A stretch of DNA of 64,000 bases from Rhynchosporium graminicola (Eukaryota; Ascomycota; Leotiomycetes; Helotiales; Ploettnerulaceae). The notes below the pieces were generated by a model, which did not search any database, was not told where the DNA came from, and saw only the letters and a list, made by a program, of their open reading frames with translations. The DNA lies in NCBI GenBank assembly GCA_900074885.1, contig FJUW01000010.1, positions 186,001-250,000 on the forward strand, given 5' to 3'. The stretch's first letter is position 1; each line of letters begins with the position of its first letter. Positions 35,568 through 47,668 of the stretch are shown here, in pieces. Made by a program: the position numbers and the translations under genes.

Positions 35568-36250
35568 AGATAATAAAGGTTATTAGATAATTTAAAGATA
35601 AGAATAATATAAAGAATAAGTTAGTTTAAGATTAATCGATAATTTAAAAGAAATATTAATCTAAAAAAGCTAATTAAGATATTAATAGATATATGAAAAG
35701 AAACTATATATAAGTAATAGCTAATAAGTTATAATTATATTTTATAGTTTTAAAAGACTTCTAATAGTAATATATAATAATAGATATAAAGAAATAATAA
35801 GATATATATATAATATAATATCTATAATTACTTTAGTTAATAGATAAATATAAGTTTAGTAATTAATTATTATAATAATTATAATCTATTAATTATAAAT
35901 AATTATTTATAATTTTAGTATTTCATTAATCGACGGCGGATATTAGCGCGCTTTACTAATAGACGATATATCGATATACAAGGAAACTGCTGATATAATA
36001 TATATAAAAGATTAAAAGCTTATAAATAGATTTTTAATATTACTTCTTTTTAGTAATATATTAACTAAGATGAGTTACGCTCGAGTATAGCTAATTAAAG
36101 TACTATATATAATTAGCAAAAGATCAAAATAAGATCTAAAAATAGCTGAATATTATATATACTTCGTCTCAGCTCTTAAGACTTTAGTCTTCTAGTTCAC
36201 AGCCTGATCTCTCGACTTAGTCTTTACTTGGTTTATTTTAACAGTATTAA
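35562..36250. repeat. AT-rich block, probably a RIP-mutated insertion
   Basis: Roughly 680 bp consist almost only of A and T with many TA, AT and TTAAA steps, apart from a small GC island (about 35925-35960). It starts exactly where the ankyrin relic ends. This is the usual look of a mobile element after repeat-induced point mutation. No ends or encoded domains can be recognised. Confidence 0.6.
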
Positions 36251-36420
36251 GTCTTTCACATTATGGATCATTGCAAGTCTGCTGTCAGACGTACTATCAT
36301 ATGCCAGTGGTATCGATTGTGTACTTTTTCCGGGCGCTGGGAAACTCTAATTCATGCCTTCAGCGAAGCTGGCCTCGGAAATGCCCACATTCGATACCTA
36401 ACTAGTTGCTTCATACGCCT
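36250..36420 (+). pseudogene. Possible 3' fragment of the interrupted ankyrin gene
   Basis: An open stretch reads SGRWETLIHAFSEAGLGNAH, similar in style to the tail found after ankyrin repeats in such proteins. It lies just beyond the AT-rich block. It is short, and the link to the upstream relic is an inference. Confidence 0.25.
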
Positions 36421-36716
36421 CGTACGTTTGTTTGCATAAAGCAACGCTATTCACATGCCATTTCAGAGACTGCAGAGCTAATTTTGTATTAATTATGCTG
36501 TGTAATGTGCTCTGCGTTTCCGCAATGGTCGTGGGTGTGCTACGAGCCTCGATATATCGGGTAGCTGCTGCAGCAGGCAGAGAGCAAGGCTTAGGTATCA
36601 AACCTTTCCACTTCCTAACAAGGCATTCCGAAACTGTCTGAAATGTCCGTCGGCTAGATTGCTTCTTTTTCAAGTTTGATACAAGGTATTTGCAGATCAT
36701 CATAGAAGTAGGAATC

Positions 36717-39225
36717 ATGGAAATAGCATCGTGTGCCGTCGGGGCTGTGAGTCTGGCGCTACAGCTTCCAAAAGCTGTCAAGGAAGTGTAAGTGCCGAGT
36801 CTTTGCTGCGAACTAGAGAGCTTACCTTAAAAACATCAGGTACACTCTTTTAGATTCTATCAAAGATGCCCCCAGAGACTTGGCCGCCCTGAAGCGAGAG
36901 TTGGAGATATCCGAATGGATAATATGTGGAATGTCCGCTATGAAACAGTCGTACGGAACGAATGAGGAGGCCTTCCAGGTTGTAAGATTGATTCAAGAAG
37001 AATACTGGGAGGTCTTAAATGACCTTAGGTCGCTCGTTACTACTTTGACTTACGGGTTGGACTCGAGGAGCACAGCTCGAAGGCGATGGGCCAAGGTAGA
37101 CTGGGCCTGTAGAGCCGAGAAGTTTGGCAAGCTCAAGATACGGCTACACGATGCGAAACTGAATTTTCTGCTTGTACAGAAATCACCAGACTTGTGGGTG
37201 TATAAAGAGAGCTTTGCGTGCTTAGTACATCTGCTAAACTCGGTACAGCAGTCACTCGGTATCATTTCAAGCGGCGCAACGCATCCAGGAAAGCGAACTC
37301 ACTAACACCTCGATTATGGTCCACGCGCAGACAGATTCTTCAGAGGCCACATACCGTTCAACGCCTGTCCATAGTGCTATTGCTTTACTCAAATAAGTAG
37401 ACCCGGAGGCACAAGCATTAGATTTTGCATTCACCATTGGGGTAGAGCAAATCAGTCTAGACTCTGATATGGCAGTGATTCTTGAAGATGCAACAGTAAC
37501 TGCATCTTCCGAGCTGCTATCTATAGAACAATCGCTATGTGACAGTGCCACAAGAACAGGTTCTAATGATCAATTATCGACCTTTACTCACTCCATAGAG
37601 CAACATCACGGCGACGAACTGCCAGCACAGAGCTGCTACAGCCACTCAAAAGTGCGGATGCGCCAGATAGGCCCTTCCAAGTGCAAAATCATCCGAAATA
37701 AGTTAGGAGAGATACATATCACAGCCATGACCTGCAAAGTTATTCCTTCCTGGAATTTGGAAGGTAATGACCCGCCAAAAGGCAATCCCGCGAAGATCGA
37801 ACGGAGGACATCCTACATATTTATTCCGCACAAGTGGGTGGTGAAGCTGGGCATGAGGAAAATGCTCGCATTCAGCTCCCAGGTCCGGCCAATGAATATT
37901 AATGTATACAAGGTGAGTTTCTTGTTATTCGGCACTGACCAACAGAAGCTGATTGAATATCAGATCAGACCTGATACCTTTACGATCTTCGAGTACTGCC
38001 GGAATGGAAATTTCGATGGTGTTAAGTCACTATTGAAGCTTGGTCAAGCCTCTATAAAAGACATCAACGAGTTTGGTGAAACACCTCTGCACGTGTGTAA
38101 TCCTGAAATTTTCTTATGGACGAGCTAATCTGTGCTGTATCATTAGCTAGCTGCAAGTTGGTGCCAAACCGAGATATGTACCTTACTTCTTGATGCTGGA
38201 GCAGACACGACTCTAGTCGACCTGCGAGGAAGTTCTAAGTGAGGATTCCGTCCTTCTCTTGAAAAATTTAGGACACTACTAATTGTAAGATCAGGACTCC
38301 ATTTCACCGTGCATGTTGCCCGGGTGAAGAACGTGAGGCCAACATCTCATACCATCAACAAATAGCAACGCTCCGTCTCTTCATAAGTCGCGGAGAAGAC
38401 TTAAGCAACGCTATGTGCCTTTCCTATTTGATGGACTACGACTCTCGCTATGGCGATGAACAGGAGGTACAAATGCCGTCCAGATGGGTTCTTGAAGATA
38501 TTCTCCCGTCTTTAGACCCGTACAGCCATGACAGCCAATGGTGGCAATGTTTTGTACGAGCTGCTCTGCGAAGACATAATGCTCACTCTCATTTCTCGCA
38601 AATTTTACGCTGTTGCCCGAAAACTGCGGTTCGTGATAGCCTTTTGTATTGGATTTCTTGTCTAAAAGAGGAGCACCAGCCCTTGCGGGATCGAGCCGAG
38701 TTGCAAGAGGAATTTGAGTACTTGGTCGCCTACTCCAATGGTCTGTCTTTCAAGCATATCTTCTACGGGAAAACGTGCTCGCCTCTCTCAGCAGCTCTAG
38801 AAAGCGGGCAGTCATTTATGAAGTTTCGACATCTTGTACGACGTTCGCCCTGGAATCTGAGTGATTTAATCAGGTCGGAGATTCAGCTTTGGGACCAGGG
38901 ATGGACAGAGGAGACGCTGCTTACCCTTTTCGAAACCACCTTTACTCCATTCGCCAGGGCTGGGTTTAGTATTTGCAAGCTATGCAATTTTTGTGCGAAC
39001 AGTTTACAAAGCCATTGGGACTACCCTTTCCAGAGATTGGTGAAGAGGTGCAGGGAGAAGACTGGCCAACAAAGCCCAGCAGAAGATGAAGAGATAATAT
39101 ACGAAATGGCATGGCATAAGGCACTTGATGCTTACGACTCGAATATATGCTGGTCTTGTTTTGTGAAACGGAGCAGAACGAGATGGCCGTTCCTTTCGAG
39201 AGAACATCAAAATGGAACGCAGTGA
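36717..39225 (+). pseudogene. HeLo-like/ankyrin protein gene with one frameshift and one stop
   Basis: The N-terminus (MEIASCAVGAVSLALQLP, then VYTLLDSIKDAPRDLAALK after an intron at 36788-36839) is typical of the fungal HeLo-like domain at the start of STAND and ankyrin proteins. The frame continues to about 37258, then must shift by one base (QAAQRIQESELTNT), and meets TAA at 37394-37396. After that it is open: FTIFEYCRNGNFDGVKSLL, an ankyrin unit GETPLH, intron 38093-38146, LLLDAGADTTLVD, intron 38239-38294, and a 310-residue Cys/Trp-rich C-terminus to 39225. Introns have good branch sites, so inactivation looks recent. A 73-nt intron (37259-37331) was tested and gives the wrong phase. Such proteins are often linked with non-self recognition. 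With two breaks it is called a pseudogene, but sequencing error is possible. Confidence 0.6.
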
Positions 39226-40120
39226 CCAGGAACTTTCGACTCCCTATGTGTTGCAGAATCCACGGTTTCAGTAGCCAGGAACACTCCATGACCAATTTGA
39301 GAGAAAGAAATTGGTCAGAAGATGAATATTCACGACGAGCAGAAATTGGCTCGTGAAGTTAAGCTGCAGAAACACATGCTCTAAAAACCCCTTGCATTCT
39401 GCCTACAATTTCTCTCAACAGATATATCCCATACTATCTGAGAATCTCTCCGAATCCATCTCTCGCCTCCCGACCAATCCCACGCCGTCTGAGGACCTTC
39501 CGATCACTTCCATATTACCACGGAGCCTCGACGAATTCACCCTCGCTTCTGATCAATCCTATTGTCCATCATGTCTTTTCTGCTTCCCCGGTGTTGGATA
39601 ACGTGGGTGGTGCGGATAGTCGGACTGCTCGTAGATGGGTACCGTCCATTGGCAAGAGAGCCTGGCTGTTGGGTTCGAAGCTTCCGCATCACATCTTATG
39701 AGACCACCGCTGCTCCCGTTCACGACAGCTTAGTGATAGTTCTAGCATAAGCGTATGATTTCCTAGCACATATCTATTTCGGAATCGAATATCAAACGTT
39801 AGAGATATCTAAAGTGCTATATGCAGTAGTAGGAAGTTAATAAGTTATCTTCAGCTTAAGATAGGTGTATAGATCGACTATAGAATATAAGTCGTGTACT
39901 GATTAATATCTTTGAATAATCGTTAAGGAATATTAAGAGTATCGCCTGAAGATATGTTCGTGAAGAAAAGTTAGTAAGACCGAACAGTTCAAGATAATTT
40001 ATAGTCTATAGAGGATAGAGTCACTGAATCATATTATATTATTATTCGAATCATGAGTAGATTTTCAAATTTACTGAATTATACTATCGTTCGAAGCTAT
40101 GAATAGGTCTGACTCCTTAA
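39226..40120. other. Degenerate, increasingly AT-rich spacer
   Basis: Short frames after the ankyrin gene look non-coding. From about 39760 the DNA is AT-rich with few open frames, probably old repeat remains. Confidence 0.4.
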
Positions 40121-40129
40121 TCTTCTTTC

Positions 40130-40950
40130 CAGTTACTAAAACCCGGCGATTACACTTATTGAATTAGTAGATAGCAATTAACGTATCTACTTAGTCCTTC
40201 AAGACCTTATCCTAACTTTTCCTTTATAAGTGTCATAGTCTTCTAGAATCTACGAATTAATCCTCTAAGCTAATGAATCTTGATCTTCTTCCTCGTAAAA
40301 GTCACCAAAACCACTCTCTCCCAGTCAATATATCAAGAAATAGCTATTAATACATCCACTTCATGACCCAATCGTCATAAACCATTCACAGCTATCACAG
40401 TCATTTAAACTATCCAATCTACTCCTCCTACCACTGACTCCTTACTCTCCTTCCTAGTCATAGTCACTAAAACTACTCTCTCACAGCTATCATATCAAGA
40501 AATAACAAGTCATATATCTATTATAGCTCATAACCTAAGCTCATAAATATTTTATAGCTATCACATTCCTCTACTCTTCCCTACCACTGACTCCTCAAAC
40601 TCCTTCTCAGTTATAGTCATCACTTTAATAAACACTAATCAACACATCTACTTCATGATCTTACACCTACTAATATTCCCTAACTACTATAGTCATCTAT
40701 ACTCTTCAATCCACTCCTCCTACCGCTGAATCCTAATCTCCTTCTTACTTGTAGCCACAGTCACTAAACTACTCTCTCACTGATATTATATCAGGAACCG
40801 TAATTAATATATCTACTTTAATAACCTAATCCTTACAAATCTTTCATATCTATCATAACTATCTATACCTTACTATCATACCTCTCCTACTCCTCCTAGC
40901 TATCCAAGCTATCTTCTATCTCTAAATAACTATAATCACTCGTCGATCCC
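40130..40950. repeat. Diverged tandem array, unit about 150 bp, 5 to 6 copies
   Basis: The block TCACTAAAACTACTCTCTCAC plus ATATCAAGAAATA recurs at about 40308, 40463, 40610 (worn) and 40757, with weaker copies near 40133 and 40930. Between them lies a second block, ACTCCTCCTACCACTGACTCCT, at similar spacing. Copies are diverged and differ by small indels. The unit has no reading frame. Confidence 0.7.
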
Positions 40951-41840
40951 TTCTATTCCTTTCCATCCTAGAGATTACTCTAGTATCTAAGAACCGTTAA
41001 CTAACCGACCGACTGACTATACAAACACAGACCACCGCTATATTTATCAGTCGTTTCCCCAAATCTACTTTTATAGAATTCGTTCATCGACAGCAACCCA
41101 CCCAAATACCCTCAAATCACTAGTCTAATAGGGAGCGACTTATGACCACCTTACAGGCAAGCGCAGTGGCAAGATAAACGTCAAGTGACAGTCAGCAGAC
41201 AGTTCGGCATTTAAATTAGAATTTAAAAAAAGGAAAAAAGAAAGTGAACCACCAGGCCCCAGGAGACGAGTCTCTGACTGCACCAGCGCAAGAACGTCCT
41301 CGGAAGGAAGTCGTTCAAGAGTAGTGAACAATCCCAGGATCATCCGGGAAAGAGAATCCAAGGCAAGGTCAGAGTAGATGGAACTTCTCATGCGTACCCC
41401 TCTGACTCTCAGACTAAGCAACCCGAAAACTTGCACTAGGTGGGAGCTATGCTTGCTTGCTTACCTTACCTAGAGAGGAACTTTTGCTGAACCCCCGCTG
41501 AATTTCCAACTCCCGTGTGAAACTACTGCCTTAAATTTCACAGGCTAGCATTTCGATACCGTGGCTGATGGTGTAGCTAGGGTTTTCTACTCGAAGCATT
41601 CCATTAGGAAGGGACCCATATATAGGACAGTATCCGATGGAGAACTGTCACCCAGCGAAACCCTCTCTCAGAGTTTACTTGAGCTAGGTACCGCCAGCTG
41701 ACCATTCGGTTCTTTTTTCTTTTCGGAAAGAATCCTTTGCCCCCTGCCTTGACCTTGAAGATAACTTGCCCCCAAGGTACGGAGGCACAATCATCGTCAT
41801 AATCTCGCAGATTCGCTTAAATTCTTCCAAGAATAATAAA
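40950..41840. other. Intergenic
   Basis: The minus-strand frame 41436-41140 has no domain and is not called. Nothing else recognised apart from a TTACCTTACCTAG motif at about 41460. Confidence 0.45.
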
Positions 41841-41841
41841 T

Positions 41842-42003
41842 AAGGTACGGAACGGGGGTGGATAGTGGGTCTCGCCCCCTCGTCAGAGAAGTATGGCTAT
41901 GCTTCCAACCAGCTATCAAGAGTTCGAGGGTTTTCTACATAAATTTACAGAATACAGCATTGAGGGGGGCGAGACCCATTATAAACCCCCTTTCGTACCT
42001 AGG
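41842..42003. mobile_element. MITE-like element with about 40 bp inverted repeats
   Basis: The left arm (41842-41882) begins AAGGTACGGAACGGGGGT and ends TGGGTCTCGCCCCCT. The right arm (41962-42003) is its imperfect reverse complement, with GGGGGGCGAGACCCATTAT and CCCCCTTTCGTACCTAGG. The spacer is about 80 bp and has no coding capacity. Size and structure fit a miniature inverted-repeat element or a strong hairpin. A target duplication is not certain. Confidence 0.6.
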
Positions 42004-42656
42004 TAAGCGAGTTTGCAACATCTTCTCTACTGCGAAATCCGAAACTATAGCGATCGGTAGATAAGCTGAAAAAAGAATCTCGTGATACGATACCGCTTCG
42101 AGGTTGCAACTATGCGAGAGAATTCTTAGATTATGAAATGTCCACCGTATAGCTTGTAACCACGTAGATAGATGTATTGCGATAATTTATGTAGGAAATC
42201 CTAAATTGGGTAGGGAGTACAGATAGAAGAAGAGCTTCGATATTGGTAGAGCAGTTAGCGGGAACAATCTCAATAAAATAGTATTTATCGCGTGGAAGGT
42301 TCCCTTTATTTGGCCCATGCAGCGGCCGAAGGGTATTTTGCTGTGTCCCCCATCACAGAGCTAGATATCGTGCAGCATAATGTGTGGCACGTATATGATA
42401 GATATGTAATGGTATATATTTTTGTTTGTTCCCGACGAGTTACTGTCCATATCCCAATAGTAAACTTCCTTTCATTCCAGGAATACCTCTAGACTGCAGA
42501 AAAGAACAGTGCTGGAATTCCTCGAATGCCCTTTCCCAGCAATCCCAATGGAGCCGTGTACCGCAAACTCCGTCTCCGAGGGTGTGCCTCCCAAACGCCG
42601 TGACTGCTAACTCCACGCTGAAATACAGTAACAAGGTCAAAAGCAAATAGAGAATA
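42004..42656. other. Intergenic, 3' flank of the sugar transporter
   Basis: About 650 bp between the MITE-like element and the transporter stop codon. No gene seen. Confidence 0.5.
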
Positions 42657-44466
42657 TTAGTAACTAAGATCGACGTCTCCTAGTCGGGCGATGATCTTGT
42701 CTTCCTCCGTCATGGTGGCGTTGCTATCAGCAGTACTAGTACTCGTGCCAGTCCGCCGTCGAGGCTCTTCACTCGTGTCAGTAAGTTGGACTCCACTTGC
42801 CGACACCCCTTCGTCTCGCATTTCTTGAAAGCTCCAGCTGGGCTCGAAAGTGTTACTCTTCCAAGCACGATCAACTCTCTCGTACATCTCGTCGATTTGT
42901 TCTAGACTGATCCTACTCGTTTCGTAGACCATGGCCCAGACGAAGACAACCGCAAGGGCGCAGAAAGTTCCCCAGATGTAGAACACTTTAGCCTGCAAAT
43001 TTGCGTAGCCTTTCCCAGAGGTCACGAGGTACGGTGTGCCGTACCCAAGCGAGAAGTTCAGTAGCCAGTTCGAAGCTGTGGAAATCGACATCGACTTGGC
43101 GCGGACCTTGAGCGGATATATTTCAGATGTAACGACCCAAGCGACTGGGCCCCACGAAGCGGCAAAAAAGGAGAGGTATAGACAGACAAAGACGATCAGT
43201 ACCACACCTGCGGCACTTATACCATGAGGGTGGGGTAAGGCTTGCGGGGGCAAGGCTGTCCCAACAGAAGCAACGATGAATTGGCAAATGGCCATGCCAC
43301 CAGCTCCGATCATAAGAAGTCGACGCCTGCCGAGTGATTCGACGAGAAACATCCCCGGGATTGTGGAGACAACGTTGACAGCATTGAAGATAAGGGCGAT
43401 GACGAACGGGTTTGTAAGGTTAATACGGCCGAAAAACGTAGTTCCGTAATAGAATATGAAATTACAACCTGACAGCTGCTGTAAGATTTGTAACCCACAA
43501 CCAGTAACAAGACGACGGCCGAGATGCGGGGAACCAAAAAAGACATCTCGATACGTCGATGGACCAAGACTCAGTTCATATTCGTGATTCGCTTCGATCT
43601 CAGCAAGTTCCTCGATTAGAGCTGGATGCGTGATGTCAAGACGGCGTAATCGGCTAAGAGACGAGGCCGCTTCCTCATGTAAGCCCCGCTTGATGAGATA
43701 ACGCGGCGTCTCTGGTAAGAGAAGCAGTCCAAGGAGGAGAATGCCAGCCCAGATGAACTGCAAAGCAAGCGGGATCCGAAAGGCGTTGCGGCTGGCCATT
43801 CCTTGGGTCAGGATGTTAACAACAGCAGCAAGAAAGAGACCAGTCGTGATTGCCAGCTGATATGCGCAAACGAGGGTACCCCGAATCCATTTCGGAGCCA
43901 TTTCGGATTGATATAAAGGAACCAGAACAGATATGATTCCAACGCCCAATCCAGCAAAGAACCTGTTGAGTAAGAATTAGTCTGCATGAAAATGATGCTA
44001 GAAGGAAGGGCCAATCATACCTCCCAAGAACCAGCAAGGTAATTGCCATAGCTATCGTCTGTAGAAGGACGCCGAAGGAGAATATTGCCACCGCAATGAC
44101 AAGTGATATGCGACGACCCATTTTGTCACCCATGGGTGCTGCTAGGAGCGCCCCAAAAAAGGTACCTGCGCTGAGAATCGAGACTATGATCGAGGACTGG
44201 CCAGGAGAAACGTCCAGTTGAAGATCGTGTGTGTTGACGTACCCAGTAGTAAACTGTTCGCGAAAGGCATCCATAGCCAATATTCCAGAGATTGTGCTGT
44301 AAACTCGTTAAACTCTATCCTCGTCACCACCGCATTCCTGGTGAACTCACCCGGTATCGTAACCAAAGAGAAGCCCGCCTGTCGCAACAAACAGTCCGAC
44401 CATGATGGCCGGCGCTGATGAGCCAGCCACATTGTCGGGCTTGTGCCAGGCGATGGCTATTGCCAT
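42657..44466 (-). CDS. MFS sugar transporter
   Basis: Exons 44466-44351, 44296-44021 and 43962-42657 on the minus strand give 565 residues. Sugar-porter signatures are intact: GLLFGYDTGTISGI in helix 1, GDKMGRR after helix 2, LGRFFAGLGVGI, PETPRYLIKRG after helix 6, QQLSGCNFIFYYGTTFF in helix 7, ESLGRRRLL, and SEIYPLKVRAKS near helix 10. Twelve membrane spans fit, with a hydrophilic C-terminal tail of about 80 residues. It should import a hexose or related sugar by proton symport at the plasma membrane. The substrate cannot be read from the sequence. Introns are 54 and 58 nt. It is the first intact gene after the decayed island. Confidence 0.95.
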
Positions 44467-45248
44467 AGTGAAAGAGGAAGGCTCGTCAGGTCGGCGCAAA
44501 GAGCGGTCGTCGATGTTGTCGTCGAAAGGAGCGGAAAGATGTTTGAGCCGTGATCATCGAATCCTGGTGCATCGAAAGCATCCCTATTGACAGCCACGAT
44601 ATCTCATGGAGTTGTAATGAATGATCGCCGAAACCATTCCCTGGTGAAGCCTTGCTCTACCGCAGCCCCAATTCGATCTGATCCAGCGTTGCGTTGTAGA
44701 TGCGGTGATGGAATCCGAAGGAGGAAAGGGCGAGGTAGGTATTTGAGTCGACAGGACCGAGAAGGCAAGCGCTGCCGGAGAGCGGGCTGTTAATTCGAGG
44801 ATGACGAAGAGAATGTCGGGACGGAGGAGAGGGAGTTGGATATCAATCTTAGGGTGGTGTGGGGAAGAAAGGCAGTCAGTCGAAAGATCAATGATGGGGA
44901 AGAGGATCAAGCGCCAGCCAAGTGGCTAGGGAGGACAGGGCAGGGCAGGGCAGGCAAGACAAGACAATGCTGGGAGACAAGACACGCCGAACGTCTGACA
45001 ATGAGGCAGAGAGAGGTAAGGAAGGTAGAGGAGAACTGGTGATGGTGATGGTGATGGTGATGGCCACAGAAGGAGGGTCCAGGGTTGAGAGCGGCCTAGA
45101 CTGACTGGCCTGGACTGGACTGGACTGGGGGTGCTGGATGGAGTGAGTAAGTATCGTATTGGGGTGATGAACGGAACGGACGACTACTATGATACTTGTG
45201 GTTCGTCAAAATGTTCGGCGCGAAGGATTGATCTGGGAGATACAGAGA

Positions 45249-45372
45249 AGATGATGATGATGATGATGAAGATGAAGATGAAGATGAAGATGAAGATGAA
45301 GATGAAGATGAAGATGAAGATGAAGATGAAGATGAAGATGAAGATGAAGATGATTGATTGATTGATTGATTG
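45249..45372. repeat. (GAT)n-(GATGAA)n-(GATT)n compound microsatellite
   Basis: About seven GAT units, then some fourteen GATGAA hexamers, then about five GATT units, nearly uninterrupted over 124 bp. Confidence 0.95.
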
Positions 45373-45758
45373 CAGAAGAGGCTGAGAGCGGTGGACGAGA
45401 ACGAATGACTGTTGGACCAAGTATTGTGTTTTGTTTTACTGTACTTATACTTTGGCTTTGGCTTTGACTTTGACTTGGAGGTGATGGGGAAATGGGGCAA
45501 TGGGGGTGGTGAAAAGTGCAGCTGAGGGACGGAATCGAGACCTGGGGAACACTGCATTGCAGGCAGGGTCGAGCACGAACGCACGAACGGGACGAATGAG
45601 CGGCATCTTCCAGAAGGCCACGCGACAGAATACCGGCCTATCTGACAACAATCAATCAATGACAGTGATACACACACACACCCATACAGTACAGTACACC
45701 TGCAGAAAACGAGGCGGAGAGCATAAAGTATAAATGAGAAGTCAAACATATTGATTGT

Positions 45759-45858
45759 ACCTACCTAAGGTTCAGTCAGTACTTACTTACTTACCATGTA
45801 CAGTAGTTAACTACTTGTACCTACCTACCTACTGTAGATAGGAAGGTAGGAAGGTAAT
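45759..45858. repeat. TACC/TAGG-type repeat cluster
   Basis: Mixed runs of TACC, TACT and AGGTAGGAAGG units, same motif family as in the 6-13 kb region. Confidence 0.8.
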
Positions 45859-46826
45859 TAAGGCAGCGTCGGAAGCCGCGAGGCGCTCCCTCTTTCATCC
45901 GAAGCATTGGATTGCATTGGATTGCATTGGATTGGATCCCTTATGAGCCTTATAACCTTCCTTACAACCTGGAGACGAAGTTAGAGATACTGCGAACCAT
46001 TTCAACTAGGATGGATGGATGGATGTCAGGGCAGTTGATGGAAGGTGCGTTCGTGCGTTCCTTGTCTTGCCTGGAGCACCATACCTGTATACTTGCTTAG
46101 TACCGTACCGGTATGGAAAACCTTATCCCCTTCAGGTATCTCAGGCAGCAAGTACTTGCTTGTACTACACTACACTACACCCCTGTATTAGGTCTAGTCT
46201 TATTTATTCATTTATATGCAATGCATTGCATTTCATTGCTGGCTGTCTCCCTGTTATAACCTCCTTGTCTGACCAATTCTACACCGCGACTCCCCCCCAA
46301 GTTCCAAGGTCGGCCAGCCAGTGTCCTGACACATCGTCTGACGTGCAGCAGACACCATCACTGCATTCCTATATCGCATCGCCACAAGGCCACAAGCACT
46401 CTTAAAGGTCGACGTGGAATAGGGAGATGCAGCGAACCGTTACACTTGCTACTCTTTTTGGGTGATTATCGGTAGCTACCCTTTCTGCTTTGGTAAATCA
46501 GAGCCTACACTTCCCTTCTTGGTTCATGGATGATGGTTTCGTGTATCTTCAGCTCGGAATAGTCGCCGGACTCGGTATGATTTGTGTGTAACCAAGCACC
46601 CCAAGAACATCCAAGGGCTTGAGACCTCATCATCCCCCATTAGCATTTCCTTTCTCCCTGTTTTCGCAGTGCTGCGGCGTGGCTAGTGGTGTATCGGGCT
46701 CGTAGAGCAATCAAAGGCTCAAGCCATTAGTATTTCGTTCTGTTTACTTTGTTGCGTCTTGCGTTTCTCTGTTAGTGCCTTGACAATCCTCCGTTTCATG
46801 GCGATTGTAAGGGAAGGATATAAGTC

Positions 46827-47668
46827 TTGGATTTTTACCCTCCTTGTGCGTCTACTTTACACGCTAACAAGAAATCCCTGGTACGCGGGATAGTATGTCA
46901 CGTTGGCTTTGCATTGATTGGGCATACTATGAGTTACACAGAGCAATGGTCACCGTCTGGTAGGCTCAAATTATACTTGCTCCCGCCAGACAACTCAAAG
47001 TCTCTGCCAGGTGAGGAGTCATTTCCCCTGAGCCTTGGACGATATAAGGCCGAATTCCCAACCTTGCCTGCCATTCATCAACTTCAACACTTTCAGTCAA
47101 CTTTATTCTTCAGCGTCAAGGATTGCCACGGCCAAAGGACATTTGCATATCGCCAAGCAGAACAGAATCCTACTGACAACAGTACATGCACGCCACCAAC
47201 AATACTCCCCGATGCATCGAAATCTATTTTGGAGTGACACGCATCTTCAAACGCTCAGATGAAGACGCAGAATCAAAGGGTCGAGTGTTTGTCTCAAATC
47301 TATCACATTACCAAATGCCAACACAAACAGCTTGTGGCATGACCACGGCTGCTGTCGGTTTGAAATGCTGACAATGGATTAGTGGACTTGATTGTGGAAA
47401 TGACCATTCACAGGCTCACCGCTCAACGATCTCACTGGATGCCCCCGGCTTCGAGATAGATGGCTTTCTAACATATGCTGCAAGTTTTCCACCTGATCCG
47501 GACTTTGCAGGATATGGAGACGCGAGCCTGCAAGACAGTAGTCGCTTTGACCTCACAGACCGGTTTACCAAATATCATGTTTTCTGGTATCGCACGAAGT
47601 TAGTGGTTTTGAGAATTTCTTCGTATGCAACCCTACGAGCAATAGTCCTCTTTTCACAAACTCTATAG
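46827..47668 (+). other. Unassigned interrupted reading frame
   Basis: One frame is open from 47186 to 47668 except for a TGA at 47369-47371. The second half reads LDAPGFEIDGFLTYAA and FDLTDRFTKYHVFWYRTK. The latter is faintly like a glycoside hydrolase family 16 strand pattern (F-x-x-Y-x-x-x-W), but too weak to name. The frames before it (46827-47237) overlap without a clear link. It may be a decayed gene or chance. Confidence 0.2.

Larger units (their letters stand above)
44467..46826. other. Intergenic region with many microsatellites
   Basis: It contains the transporter promoter and several simple repeats: GGGCA units near 44940, GGTGAT units at 45039-45062, the long GAT/GAAGAT tract, and TACC/TAGG runs at 45759-45856. 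The 217-codon minus-strand frame 45749-45096 is a product of the GAT tract (poly-Ser) and is not a gene. Confidence 0.6.

Noticed and set aside
37259..37331. Candidate 73-nt intron to repair the HeLo-like/ankyrin gene
   Set aside because: It has a GTATCA donor, a CTAAC branch site and a CGCAG acceptor, but the phase leads into an early stop and leaves the TAA at 37394.
41140..41436. 98-codon minus-strand frame
   Set aside because: No family features, adjacent to repeat-rich DNA, and no supporting splice or start context.
45096..45749. 217-codon minus-strand frame with a long poly-Ser run
   Set aside because: The frame exists because the GAT/GAAGAT microsatellite has no stop in this reading.
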